Assembly: GCA_040385105.1 (NCBI GenBank)
Contig: JAZKHY010000010.1
Location: forward strand, 1-64,000
Length of the DNA stretch: 64,000 nt
Direction: 5' to 3'
Source: JACMQX01 sp040385105
GTDB taxonomy: Bacteria; Pseudomonadota; Gammaproteobacteria; Burkholderiales; Burkholderiaceae_C
The translations under genes were made by a program, and so were the position numbers. Positions 18,795 through 27,360 of this stretch are shown one piece after another (position 1 is the first letter of the stretch; each line of letters starts with the position of its first letter). The notes beneath the pieces are model-generated. The model was given only the letters and a program-made list of their open reading frames with translations, was not told the origin of the DNA and ran no database searches.

Positions 18795-18903
18795 ATGCCT
18801 CCCATGGGCTGGAGGCAGCATGCCAAGTAAGCTTCAAGCTGGCGGTTCATGATGTTTCTCTTTTTTATGGAAGCCAGCACCATGCGGCCCAACGTGTGAA
18901 TCC

Positions 18904-18961
18904 AATGTAGGTGGCGTGCTACTTGCGACTTATGGGACGCAGCCTTTAACAGGCGTAGGAC
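18904..18961 (-). promoter_or_regulatory. Candidate activator-dependent promoter of the wecB-nfr operon (GTCCTAC box and -10)
   Basis: Read on the minus strand: GTCCTACG begins at 18961 and a -10-like TACATT begins at 18909, exactly 52 nt further. The same box and the same 52-nt spacing occur in front of the small genes at 47486 and 48862. The -10 lies 115 nt upstream of the wecB ATG. No good -35 is visible, which fits an activator-dependent promoter. Identity of the regulator is unknown. Confidence 0.55.
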
Positions 18962-18987
18962 AGCTGCTTACATCGGGTAAGCGGCTG
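18961..18987. promoter_or_regulatory. 11-bp inverted repeat in the wecB / GGDEF-EAL divergent region
   Basis: CAGCTGCTTAC, five-base loop ATCGG, then GTAAGCGGCTG: an inverted repeat with one G-T pair. It sits just beyond the GTCCTAC box of the wecB promoter and 33 bases before the GGDEF-EAL start. It could be an operator for one or both divergent genes or an RNA hairpin in the GGDEF-EAL leader. No U-run follows, so it is not a typical terminator. Confidence 0.45.
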
Positions 18988-19019
18988 TAAAAGCCCTGCA
19001 AAGCCCGGTACATTCGGCC

Positions 19020-21917
19020 ATGCCCAACGATGCCGAACTCCTGCGACTGCTGCGCCTCGTGGCCCGGACGTGCCAGGCGCCGGTCGGCGTGATCACGCTC
19101 GTTGAGGAGGGCGCGCACCGCCTGCTGGCCAGCTGCGGCGTCATGATGGCCGACCCCTCCCGCCTGCTCGCGTTCAGCAGCGTCACGGCGTCCCAGGCCG
19201 GCGTGCATGCCGTGGCGGATACGACGCTTCCCGGGGCCTATGCAGGCTTGCCGCTCGTGGTGGAGGAGCCCTATATCCGGTCGTATTGCGGTGTGCCGCT
19301 GATCTCGCATGAAGGGCTGCTGATAGGCACACTCGGCGTCATGGACCAGGTCCCCCGCGTGCCGGGCGAGCTGATGCGCGAGGCGCTGGAGACACTGGGC
19401 CAGCAGGTCGTTGCGCAGCTGGAACTGCGCCGGCACCGGCGCGTGCTGGCCGGCCTGTCCACCGAGCGCGACCGCATGAATTCGCTGCTCACAGGCCAGA
19501 CGCGCCAGTTCCTGGACATGGCGGCGCGCTCGGCGCAGATGGGCGGCTGGCTGGTGGAACTGCCGTCACGCCGGGTGCTGATGTCCGAGCCGGTGGCGGC
19601 GATTTATGAGCGTGTGGCCGGCGCTGCCTTCGAGCTGGAGGACAAGATCGGGTACTGCGTGCCGGAGACCCGCGAGAGGTTCATGCAGGTGTTTGACACC
19701 TGCATCCGCGACGGCGTGCCGTTTGACGAAGAGATGGAGATCATCACCGCCAAGGGCCGCCGCCTGTGGGTCAGGACGATCGGCCATGCGGTGCGCGGCA
19801 CCGACGGCCGGATGACGGGCGTGCATGGCGCCACACAGGACATCACCGAGAAAAAGCTGGCGCGGCTCGGGGCCCAGCGGATCGCCGAGAGGCTGGCCAG
19901 CACGCTGGAAAGCATCACCGATGCCTTCTTCACGCTGGACGCCGAATGGCGCTTTGTGTACCTGAACCACCAGAGCGAGCGGCTGCTCGGCCGCCCGCGC
20001 GAGCAGCTGCTCGGCCACCTGGTCTGGAAGGAATTCCGGCGAACGCTGCAATACGCGATGGAGCACCAGGCCGGCAAGGTACACGACGCGAGGACGCCGA
20101 TCGAGTTCGAGCGGTACTACGCTCCGACGCGCATGTGGTTCGAGATGCGGGCCTACCCGTCCGAAGGCGGCTTTGCGGTGTACATGCGCGACGTCACCGA
20201 GCGGCGCAACTCTCAGGCCCAGCTGCGGCTTCTGGAGATGAGCGTGTCGCGGCTTAACGACCTGGTGCTCATTACCGAAGCCCCCGGCGACGACCCGGTG
20301 GACCAGCGCCTCGTGTTCGTCAACGATGCGTTCGAGCGCCACACCGGCCATGCGCGCGACGACGTGATCGGCCTGTCGCCGCGGCTGCTGCAGGGCCCGA
20401 AGACGCAGCGCACCGAGCTGGCCCGCATCAAGGTGGCGCTGCGCGAGAGCCAGCCGGTGCGGGCCGAACTGATCAACTACCGCAAGCATGGCGAGGAGTT
20501 CTGGATCGAGCTTGACATGGTGCCGCTGGCCAACGAACGCGGCCGGGTGACGCACTGGGTGGCGGTGGGCCGCGACATCACGCAGAGAAAGGCCGTTGTG
20601 GCCGAGATCCAGCACCTGGCCTTTGAGGACCCCCTGACCCGCCTGCCCAACCGCCTGCTGCTGATGGACCGGCTGGCCGCTGCGCTGCCGGCCTGTGCCG
20701 CCGTCGGCCAGCACGGCGCGCTGATGTTCATTGACCTGGACAACTTCAAGACGCTCAACGACACCCTGGGCCACGACAAGGGCGACCTGCTGCTGCAGCA
20801 GGTCGCCCGCCGCCTCGTCGCGTCGGTGCGCGAGGTTGACACGGTGGCACGGCTCGGCGGCGACGAGTTCGTCGTCATGCTGCTGGGCCTGGGCACCGAC
20901 CCGGATGCCGCTGCGGAGGGCGCGCGTGTTGCAGCCGGCAAGATCCTCACCGCGCTGGGCGCGCCGTATCTCCTGAATGGCTCGGAGCATTTCAGCACCT
21001 GCAGCATCGGCGTGACCTGCTTCAGCGGCCACCTGGCCGGCGTAGGCGACCTGCTCAAGCAGGCTGACCTCGCGATGTACCAGGCCAAGTCGTCCGGCCG
21101 CAACACCGTCTGCCTGTTTGACCCGCAGATGCAGGCGGCGGTCACAGCCCATGCCTCGCTGAGCTCTGACATGCGCCTCGGGCTGCGCGACAGGCATTTT
21201 GTGGTGCACTATCAGCCGCAGGTGGACCGCGACGGCCGCATGTCCGGCGTGGAGGCGCTGGTGCGCTGGCAGCATCCGCAGCGCGGGCTGATCGGCCCGT
21301 CCGACTTCATCCCCGTGGCCGAGGACACAGGGCTCATCCTGCCACTGGGCCACTGGGTGCTGGAGACGGCGTGCGACCAGATCGCGACATGGGCCAAGCG
21401 CCCGGAGACGGCGCACCTGAGCATTGCGGTGAATGTGAGCGTCAAGCAGTTCCGCCACCCCGAGTTTGTGGACCTGGTGGTGGCCGCCATAGAGCAGACA
21501 GGCATCAGCCCGCACAGGCTCAAGCTGGAACTCACCGAGACGCTGCTGGCCGATGGGATGGAGGTGACGATTGCGAAGATGGGCATCCTCAAGGACATGG
21601 GCGTGACGCTGGCGCTGGACGACTTCGGCATGGGTTACTCGGCCCTTTCAAGCCTCAAGCGCATTCCGCTGGACCAGCTGAAGATCGACAAGACCTTTGT
21701 GCGCGACATCCTGCGCGACCCCAACGACGCCGCCATCGCCCGCGCCATCATTGCCATGGCCCAGAGCCTGGGCCTGGGCGTGATGGCCGAAGGTGTGGAA
21801 AGCGAAGCCCAGCGCGAATTCCTCGCGCGCCAGGGCTGCCACAGCTACCAGGGCTACCTGTTCTGCAAGCCGCTGCCGATCAATGAGCTGGAGGTGTTCA
21901 TGGCTGGATTGGGCTGA
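19020..21917 (+). CDS. GAF-PAS-PAS-PAS-GGDEF-EAL c-di-GMP turnover protein
   Basis: 965-residue soluble sensor/cyclic-di-GMP enzyme. Order: GAF (about 10-140), PAS blocks (about 160-285, 290-410, 415-525), GGDEF with intact R-L-G-G-D-E-F near 614, EAL from about 710. The inhibitory I-site R-E-V-D lies exactly five residues before GGDEF. EAL catalytic motifs are complete: V-E-A-L-V-R-W, N-V-S-V-K-Q-F, L-E-L-T-E-T, L-D-D-F-G-M-G-Y, L-K-I-D-K-T-F, M-A-E-G-V-E-S and Q-G-Y-L-F. Both synthase and phosphodiesterase activity are therefore possible. It diverges from the wecB-nfr operon (225-base shared region), which carries c-di-GMP-binding NfrB, so it is a good candidate for its local regulator. The ATG has a weak ribosome site; TGTAAA-N17-TACATT just upstream may be its promoter. 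Confidence 0.92.
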   Translation: MPNDAELLRLLRLVARTCQAPVGVITLVEEGAHRLLASCGVMMADPSRLLAFSSVTASQAGVHAVADTTLPGAYAGLPLVVEEPYIRSYCGVPLISHEGLLIGTLGVMDQVPRVPGELMREALETLGQQVVAQLELRRHRRVLAGLSTERDRMNSLLTGQTRQFLDMAARSAQMGGWLVELPSRRVLMSEPVAAIYERVAGAAFELEDKIGYCVPETRERFMQVFDTCIRDGVPFDEEMEIITAKGRRLWVRTIGHAVRGTDGRMTGVHGATQDITEKKLARLGAQRIAERLASTLESITDAFFTLDAEWRFVYLNHQSERLLGRPREQLLGHLVWKEFRRTLQYAMEHQAGKVHDARTPIEFERYYAPTRMWFEMRAYPSEGGFAVYMRDVTERRNSQAQLRLLEMSVSRLNDLVLITEAPGDDPVDQRLVFVNDAFERHTGHARDDVIGLSPRLLQGPKTQRTELARIKVALRESQPVRAELINYRKHGEEFWIELDMVPLANERGRVTHWVAVGRDITQRKAVVAEIQHLAFEDPLTRLPNRLLLMDRLAAALPACAAVGQHGALMFIDLDNFKTLNDTLGHDKGDLLLQQVARRLVASVREVDTVARLGGDEFVVMLLGLGTDPDAAAEGARVAAGKILTALGAPYLLNGSEHFSTCSIGVTCFSGHLAGVGDLLKQADLAMYQAKSSGRNTVCLFDPQMQAAVTAHASLSSDMRLGLRDRHFVVHYQPQVDRDGRMSGVEALVRWQHPQRGLIGPSDFIPVAEDTGLILPLGHWVLETACDQIATWAKRPETAHLSIAVNVSVKQFRHPEFVDLVVAAIEQTGISPHRLKLELTETLLADGMEVTIAKMGILKDMGVTLALDDFGMGYSALSSLKRIPLDQLKIDKTFVRDILRDPNDAAIARAIIAMAQSLGLGVMAEGVESEAQREFLARQGCHSYQGYLFCKPLPINELEVFMAGLG

Positions 21918-21923
21918 TCGCTG

Positions 21924-21965
21924 ATACCTCCGTATGGTGGCGCGCACGGGCCTTCTTCGCACAAT
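21924..21965 (+). promoter_or_regulatory. ATACC-N3-GTAT promoter box and -10 for the 22028 gene
   Basis: ATACC at 21924, GTAT at 21932, then the -10-like CACAAT starting at 21960, exactly 36 nt after the first base of the box. The region from the box to about 12 bases past CACAAT is nearly identical to that in front of the paralogue at 27361 (box at 27277). The unrelated gene at 31064 (minus) has the same box and spacing. The ATAC/GTAT inverted pair suggests a dimeric activator. Confidence 0.6.
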
Positions 21966-22027
21966 GAAACTCATCTTTGATGACCGCCTGGGTGGGCGGC
22001 CCGCTCGCGCGGCAACAGGAGTTTCAG

Positions 22028-23551
22028 ATGAGCTCGACCACATCAGGCACCGCAAGAGCGGCTACCTTCACCGCACCTGACTTGCACGCGCAGGGCGTGC
22101 CATCCCCAACCACAACACAAGTGCCGGACAGCAGCGCCATGCGCCTGGAACCCCGTGCTCACCAGCCGGGTCTGCCTCTGGGCGGGGACCCGAGGCAGGC
22201 GCATGATGTGCTGCAGGCAAGCCTGCGCAGCCTTGTGACGGGTCCGGGAGACGATGGGCAAGTCACAGAGCTCATCAGGGCGCAGCCGGACGGCAAGATC
22301 GACACCCGGCTGGACGAATCATGGACTCCGCCCGCGAAGGCGGAGCCGACCCTGGCTGAGCCCGTGCTGCAGTGGTCGAGCAGACTGCAGGTGAGCGACT
22401 TGCCCGCAGGCAGCCGCCCGGCGACGCTCAAGGAACTCGAGCGCACCCGTTCCATCGCCACTCAGTCCAGCCTGGACAGTCATGACGCCGGCTACCAGCT
22501 TCACGACCCGCGTGTCATCGCGCACCCGGGCGGCCATGGTCTGATCTTCAGTGCGTTCCAGCTGGGCCGGGAGGACTGCTGGAGCGCAGCCTGGGCCAGC
22601 CCGCCGACGCCGGAGCTGCTGGACGACCACGAGGGCTGGCGGCTGTATTTTGACGCCAGCAAAATCCATCGCATGACCGATGGCCAGATGCTGGTGCAGA
22701 CCGTCACGGCCCAACCGGATCATGGTGACAACCTGGGGCAGCTGAGCCTGGAGGCCCTGTCACGCCTGCCGTACGCGACACCCTTGAGCCTGCGTGACGA
22801 GACGGTGTACCTTGTCCCGCCCATGCCTGGCCGCTGGCCGGGCATGGTGGAGGTGTTCATGCTTAACGGGAATGCGAGGGTGCTGGACATGAAGCCGGCG
22901 GATGCCTGGAAGCATCCGGACGGTTTGGGCATGACCTGCCTGTTCGAGCATGGGAGCGCCCCATTGTTCTATGGCCGGCCGGAGAAGGGCTCGCTCATCG
23001 CCACTGACCTGCAGCACCTGCTGCCAGGGGATCTGCTCAGCATCAATGGGTTGAAGGTGCGGTTGCAGGGCAGGGATGGGCCGGCGCATGAGGTGACAAC
23101 CCTGGTGGGTACACCGCGCAGTTTCACCGTGGATTGGGAGCCGCAGCTGGACATCCGTTGCATCGGCCCGGGGCCGCTGACCTGGGATCGCTTTGGCATG
23201 CTGAAGGCCGGCATGCCGCTGCAATGGGTGGGTAACGATGGCGTGGTGACGGACTGCCGGTTTCTCTGCGGTGCATGGGACGCGTTCAGGACTCCAGGGC
23301 TGTTTGACGATGGGCAGCCTGAAAGTGGGCAGGAAGCCAGCGACCAGATTCTGGTGGTCGTGCCGCAGGCGATGGCCGCTGAACTTGCCGGCGACATCTG
23401 TGATTTTGAAGAGACGGTCAATGGCGGCGAGGGCGCTGTATTCATCGTCCCGCTTGGCGAGTTGAGGCTTCCAGGCGGAGTTGCCGAGGCGCCGCTTGAA
23501 ACCAGGCGTCAGGCCACCGGAGAAAAAAGGAAAGAACCCCCGCCGGCCTGA
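22028..23551 (+). CDS. Effector-like protein of unknown function, family paralogue A
   Basis: 507-residue hydrophilic protein not recognised. ATG 22028 is chosen because AGGAG lies 7-8 nt upstream; the in-frame ATG at 21977 has none. No signal peptide, membrane segment or coiled coil is visible. The first about 45 residues are rich in S, T, A and P (S-S-T-T-S-G-T-A-R-A-A-T-F) and look disordered, as in type III-secreted effectors; this is inference only. From about residue 45 it aligns along its length with the protein at 27361: L-E-P-x-A-H-x-x-G-L-P, Q-P-D-G-K-I-D-T, H-P-G-G-H-G, L-S-R-L-P-Y-A-T-P-L, R-W-P-G-M-V-E-V-F, Y-G-R-P-E-K-G-S-L, D-L-L-S-I-N-G, D-I-R-C-I-G-P-G-P-L-T-W-D-R-F. The tail is charged. 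It converges on the HtrA gene. Confidence 0.7.
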   Translation: MSSTTSGTARAATFTAPDLHAQGVPSPTTTQVPDSSAMRLEPRAHQPGLPLGGDPRQAHDVLQASLRSLVTGPGDDGQVTELIRAQPDGKIDTRLDESWTPPAKAEPTLAEPVLQWSSRLQVSDLPAGSRPATLKELERTRSIATQSSLDSHDAGYQLHDPRVIAHPGGHGLIFSAFQLGREDCWSAAWASPPTPELLDDHEGWRLYFDASKIHRMTDGQMLVQTVTAQPDHGDNLGQLSLEALSRLPYATPLSLRDETVYLVPPMPGRWPGMVEVFMLNGNARVLDMKPADAWKHPDGLGMTCLFEHGSAPLFYGRPEKGSLIATDLQHLLPGDLLSINGLKVRLQGRDGPAHEVTTLVGTPRSFTVDWEPQLDIRCIGPGPLTWDRFGMLKAGMPLQWVGNDGVVTDCRFLCGAWDAFRTPGLFDDGQPESGQEASDQILVVVPQAMAAELAGDICDFEETVNGGEGAVFIVPLGELRLPGGVAEAPLETRRQATGEKRKEPPPA

Positions 23552-23623
23552 CAGGCGGCTCTGGACTTTCAGGGCAGACCAGTCGCGAAAGGAGATGTGG
23601 ACGCCAGCCTCATTCCAGCATCC

Positions 23624-25144
23624 TCAACCCACCGGCACGGGCACGAAGATCCTGTCGTCGCCCCGTCGAATCAGCAACGCGACCGACTTGCCGGACTTGC
23701 CAACAAGTGTCCGCACCTGTTCCACCGATTTCACCGGCGTGCCGTTGATGGCCAGCAGCACGTCGCCTGCTTCCACGCCGGCAGTGGCTGCCGCACCGCC
23801 TGCGTCTTCCACGACAAGGCCCTCTGCAATGCCGGAGTCTCGCTTCTCCGACGGTTGCAAAGGGCGGAGAGCCAGACCGAGCTTGCCCTGGGTGGACGGG
23901 CCGCTGCTTGCGGCTTCCACCTTGCCGGCCTTGTCCTCGACGCTGCCGAGCGTGGCGGCCAGGTTCAGGCTGCCGCCCTTGCGCCAGATGTCCAGCCTGA
24001 CCTTGTCACCGGGCGCGGCCATGCCGATGAAGGCCGGCAGGTCGGCCGATGTCACGATGGGCTGGCCGTTGACGCCGCGGATCACGTCGCCGGGCTGCAG
24101 GCCGGCCTTGTCGGCGGCGCTGCCACGGGCCACGCTGGAGACCAGCGCGCCTTCAGGCTTGTCCAGGCCGAACGACTCGGCCAGCGCCTGGTTGATGCCC
24201 TGCACCGACACGCCCAGCTGCGCATGCTCGACCTTGCCGTGCGCGACCAGCCGGTCCTTGATCTTCGCCGCCACGTCGATCGGGATGGCGAACGACAGGC
24301 CCTGGTAGCCGCCGGTCTGGCTGTAGATCTGCGAGTTGATGCCGATCACCTCGCCGCGCGCATTGAACAGCGGGCCGCCCGAGTTGCCGGGGTTCACCGC
24401 GACATCGGTCTGGATGAAGGGCACATAGCTGTCGTCGGGCAGGCTGCGGCCCTTGGCGCTGACGACGCCGGCCGTCACCGTATTCTCGAATCCATACGGC
24501 GAGCCGATGGCCAGCACCCACTCGCCCACCTTCAGGTCGCTCGGCTTGCCCATTGCAACCACCGGCAGGTTCTTTGCATCAATCTTGAGCACGGCCACGT
24601 CGGTCTTCGGGTCTGCGCCGAGCACCTTCGCGCGGAACTCGCGGCGGTCGGTGAGCTTGACGGTGACTTCCTTCGCGTCGCGCACCACATGGGCATTGGT
24701 CAGGATGATGCCGTCGGCACTCAGGATGAAGCCCGAGCCCTGGCCGCGCACCGGTGTCTCGCGCGGCATGCCGCGCCCGCCCTGGCCTTGCTGGAAACGG
24801 CGGAAGAATTCGAGGAAGGGGTCTTCGCCACGCTGGCCGCGCCCGCCGCGTTCAGCGGTTTCGCCTTCGTCATACGAGGCTTTCTGCGTGCCGGTGACAC
24901 TGATGTTCACCACGGCGGGGCCGTAGCGTTCGGTGATCTGCGAGAAGTCGGGCGCAGTCACGGGCATGATGGCCGGCGCGGATGTGCCCGGCACCGCAAG
25001 CTGCGGCGCCGCGGCGCTGATGGCGGGTGCGGCATTGGCGCGCGACAGCTGCCTGTCGGCAAAGGATGCGCCCGCGCCGCCGATGACGCCGGCCGCGACG
25101 AGCGCGAGCATCAGGCGGGATGTCTTGAGGGAAACGGTCTGCAT
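23624..25144 (-). CDS. degP: DegP/HtrA-family periplasmic serine protease (Do-like)
   Basis: 506 residues. ATG 25144 has AGGAG 8 nt upstream. The N-terminal segment (L-M-L-A-L-V-A-A-G-V-I-G-G-A-G-A-S-F-A) is a signal or anchor. The trypsin-like domain carries the triad: T-N-A-H-V-V near 149, T-D-V-A-V-L near 182 and G-N-S-G-G-P-L near 255. Two PDZ domains follow (A-Q-L-G-V-S-V-Q-G... G-L-Q-P-G-D-V-I and K-L-G-L-A-L-R... G-V-E-A-G-D-V-L). A Gly/Arg-rich loop (E-R-G-G-R-G-Q-R-G) lies before the protease core. It degrades or refolds damaged envelope proteins. The two-component kinase gene ends 66 bases upstream, so the three minus-strand genes probably form one envelope-stress unit. Confidence 0.93.
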   Translation of the reverse strand: MQTVSLKTSRLMLALVAAGVIGGAGASFADRQLSRANAAPAISAAAPQLAVPGTSAPAIMPVTAPDFSQITERYGPAVVNISVTGTQKASYDEGETAERGGRGQRGEDPFLEFFRRFQQGQGGRGMPRETPVRGQGSGFILSADGIILTNAHVVRDAKEVTVKLTDRREFRAKVLGADPKTDVAVLKIDAKNLPVVAMGKPSDLKVGEWVLAIGSPYGFENTVTAGVVSAKGRSLPDDSYVPFIQTDVAVNPGNSGGPLFNARGEVIGINSQIYSQTGGYQGLSFAIPIDVAAKIKDRLVAHGKVEHAQLGVSVQGINQALAESFGLDKPEGALVSSVARGSAADKAGLQPGDVIRGVNGQPIVTSADLPAFIGMAAPGDKVRLDIWRKGGSLNLAATLGSVEDKAGKVEAASSGPSTQGKLGLALRPLQPSEKRDSGIAEGLVVEDAGGAAATAGVEAGDVLLAINGTPVKSVEQVRTLVGKSGKSVALLIRRGDDRIFVPVPVG

Positions 25145-25210
25145 GGTCTGGACTCCTGGTTGATCCGGTTTGCGATGGATCAACTATGGGGCCGGGACCT
25201 TAGGCAGGCC

Positions 25211-26560
25211 TTAAGCGGGTGCAGCAAAGCGCACTTCCGCGCGCAGCCCGCCGAGCCTTGCGGAGGTGCCCAGCACCAGCGTGGCGCCGTGCCGCTGCGC
25301 GACAGCCCGCACGATGGCCAGGCCCAGGCCGCTGCCGGTGCTGTGCGAGGCGGCATCGGGCGCGCGGTAGAAGCGGTCGAACACGCGGCCGCGCTCGGCT
25401 TCGGGAATGCCGGGGCCGCTGTCTTCCACCGCCAGCACCACCTCGTTGCCCTGCAGCCGCAGGTCCACATCCACCTGGCCGGGCGGGGGCGTGTACTTCA
25501 CGGCGTTGTCCACCAGGTTGCGCAGCATCATGCGCAGGGCCGCGGGTTCACCGTTGATGTTGAGGGCCTCGCTGGTGGCGCCGGGTGCCATGCCCAGGTC
25601 GATCCCCCTGGCTGCCGCGTGCGGCAGCGCATCGCCCACAGCCAGGCGCAGCACCTCCTGCAGGTCGACGGGCGCGCGGTGGCCGGGCTGCGGCGAGCCT
25701 TCGGCGCGCGCCAGCGCCAGCAACTGTTCCACGAGATGGATGGCGCGGTCGATGCCCTGGTTCAGCCGTGCAACCGCGGCCTCGCGCGCCGCCGGGTCGG
25801 CATCCTGCGCGCCGCCGCGCAGGGCCTGCGCCTGCAGCTTGAGGGCCGACAGCGGCGAGCGAAGCTCATGTGCGGCATCGGCCACAAAGTGCTGCTGCGC
25901 CTCAAAGGCATCGCGCAGCCGGCCGAACAGGCCATTGAGTTCGCGCACCAGCGGTCGCACCTCGTCGGGCAGGCCGGCATCGGCCAGCGGCGAGAAGTCG
26001 TCCGCCGCGCGCGATGCCACCTGGCGTCGCGCCCGCTCCACCGGTGCCAGCGAGCGGCTGACCACCCACCAGACAAACAGCATCAGCAGCGGCGCCATCA
26101 GCGCCACCGGCAGCACTGCATGGGCGGCGATGGCGCGCGCACGCGCGTTGCGCTCGCTCACGTCCTGCGCAATCTGCACCGTCTGCACCGGCGTCTGCAC
26201 CGTGTACACCCGGAAGGCACGGCCCTGCACCACCACGTCGGAGAAGCCGAGCACGCCGCTTTGCGGCAGCGCCGAGCGTGGCGAGCGGAAGATGCGCGCG
26301 CCGTCCGGCCCCCAGATCTGCACCAGGAAGTCGAAGTCCTCTTCGTCATCGGGCGGGGGGCGCGGTTCAAGACCCCGCGGCATCGAATGCGCCATCTGCC
26401 GCAGGTGGTAGTCAAACAGCGCGTCGGCCTGCTGCAGGGCGCTGCGGTAGGCGCCGACACCCTGGATGGCGGCGAACAGGCCGATGGCCAGCAGCAACAG
26501 CAGCAGCAGGCGCTTGCGCAGCGAATGGCCGGTGCCGTCATTCATGGTTGAAGGGGTCAT
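25211..26560 (-). CDS. Sensor histidine kinase (QseC/PmrB type)
   Basis: 449-residue inner-membrane kinase. ATG 26560 overlaps the response-regulator stop (ATGA), so translation is coupled; ATG 26545 is an alternative. Two membrane helices flank a short periplasmic domain: R-L-L-L-L-L-L-L-A-I-G-L-F-A-A and A-V-L-P-V-A-L-M-A-P-L-L-M-L-F-V-W-W-V. The periplasmic loop contains an acidic, proline-rich patch (R-P-P-P-D-D-E-E-D-F-D-F), which could bind cations or peptides. A HAMP region leads to H-box A-D-A-A-H-E-L-R-S-P-L near residue 229, N-box N-L-V-D-N-A-V-K-Y, D-S-G-P-G-I-P and G-S-G-L-G-L-A-I-V. It pairs with the 26557-27216 regulator. Proximity to HtrA suggests an envelope signal. Confidence 0.92.
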   Translation of the reverse strand: MTPSTMNDGTGHSLRKRLLLLLLLAIGLFAAIQGVGAYRSALQQADALFDYHLRQMAHSMPRGLEPRPPPDDEEDFDFLVQIWGPDGARIFRSPRSALPQSGVLGFSDVVVQGRAFRVYTVQTPVQTVQIAQDVSERNARARAIAAHAVLPVALMAPLLMLFVWWVVSRSLAPVERARRQVASRAADDFSPLADAGLPDEVRPLVRELNGLFGRLRDAFEAQQHFVADAAHELRSPLSALKLQAQALRGGAQDADPAAREAAVARLNQGIDRAIHLVEQLLALARAEGSPQPGHRAPVDLQEVLRLAVGDALPHAAARGIDLGMAPGATSEALNINGEPAALRMMLRNLVDNAVKYTPPPGQVDVDLRLQGNEVVLAVEDSGPGIPEAERGRVFDRFYRAPDAASHSTGSGLGLAIVRAVAQRHGATLVLGTSARLGGLRAEVRFAAPA

Positions 26561-27216
26561 GTGCGCGGCACCAGGTAGCCCAGCCCGCGCACCGTCTGGA
26601 TGAATTCCGCGCCCAGCTTCTTGCGCACGCCGTGGACGTACACCTCCACCGCATTGCTGCTGACCTCGTCTTTCCAGCTGAACAGCTTTTCTTCCAGCTG
26701 CGCGCGCGAGAACACCACGCCGGGGCGCGACAGCATCGGCTCCAGCACCGCCCATTCGCGCGCCGACAGCGACACCGGCGCGCCGTTGACCGAGGCCTCG
26801 CGGGTGGCCGGGTTCAGGCTCACGCCCTTGTGGCTGTAGGCCGGGCCGGCCTGGCCCGCGCCGCGGCGCAGCAGGGCGCGGATGCGGGCATGCAGCTCGT
26901 CGATGTCATAAGGCTTGACGACATAATCGTCGGCGCCGGCGTCAAGGCCGGCAATGCGGTCGCCGATGGCGTCGCGCGCGGTGGCCACCAGCACCGGTAC
27001 CGCGCTCCTGCGCGCCCGCAGGCGGCGCAGCACATCCAGGCCGTCCTGCTTCGGCAGGCCCAGGTCGAGCAGCACCAGGTCGTAGCTGCCGGAGGCCAGC
27101 GCGGTGTCGGCCATCTCGCCGTCGCGCACCCAGTCCACGGCATAGTGCGCGCCGCGCAGCGCGGCAAGCACGGCTTCGCCGATCATGGTGTCGTCTTCGA
27201 CGAGCAGCAGTCGCAT
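26557..27216 (-). CDS. OmpR/PhoB-family response regulator (QseB/PmrA type)
   Basis: 219 residues. ATG 27216 has AGAGGA about 8 nt upstream. The receiver domain has E-D-D near the start, phospho-acceptor D51 (L-V-L-L-D-L-G-L-P), T-A-R and K-P-Y-D. The winged-helix domain has L-S-A-R-E-W-A-V-L-E-P-M-L, V-E-V-Y-V-H-G-V-R-K-K-L and T-V-R-G-L-G-Y-L. It is the first gene of a minus-strand regulator-kinase pair. It diverges from the effector-like gene at 27361 over 144 bases, which include the ATACC promoter box, so the regulator could act on that region; this is untested inference. Confidence 0.93.
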   Translation of the reverse strand: MRLLLVEDDTMIGEAVLAALRGAHYAVDWVRDGEMADTALASGSYDLVLLDLGLPKQDGLDVLRRLRARRSAVPVLVATARDAIGDRIAGLDAGADDYVVKPYDIDELHARIRALLRRGAGQAGPAYSHKGVSLNPATREASVNGAPVSLSAREWAVLEPMLSRPGVVFSRAQLEEKLFSWKDEVSSNAVEVYVHGVRKKLGAEFIQTVRGLGYLVPRT

Positions 27217-27276
27217 GGGTTGGGTCCTCTTCGCGCCATGATACGGCGGGCGCCTTAGGCGAAGCTGAAGCCGCGC

Positions 27277-27318
27277 ATACCACCGTATGGTTGCGCGCCC
27301 GGGCCATGTTTGCACAAT
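27277..27318 (+). promoter_or_regulatory. ATACC-N3-GTAT promoter box and -10 for the 27361 gene
   Basis: ATACC at 27277, GTAT at 27285 and CACAAT at 27313, box-to-hexamer distance exactly 36 nt. Flanking bases (GCGCGC, CGGGCC, then the AATGAAA/TTCATCTT block) match the 21924 copy closely, so the two promoters are probably duplicates along with their genes. Confidence 0.6.
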
Positions 27319-27360
27319 GAAATTCATCTTGAACATCAGCCAGCACGGACAGGATCTCAG

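Noticed and set aside
21918..22027. PIP or hrpII (TTCG) boxes for type III regulation
   Set aside because: No paired TTCG elements at the known spacing are present near the three effector-like genes.
21964..22080. Short leader-peptide frames beginning M-K-L/F-I after CACAAT (21964 and 27317; the latter overlaps the next ATG)
   Set aside because: The ATG overlaps the proposed -10 hexamer, so it would lie outside the transcript, and neither has a ribosome site. Similarity is explained by promoter duplication.
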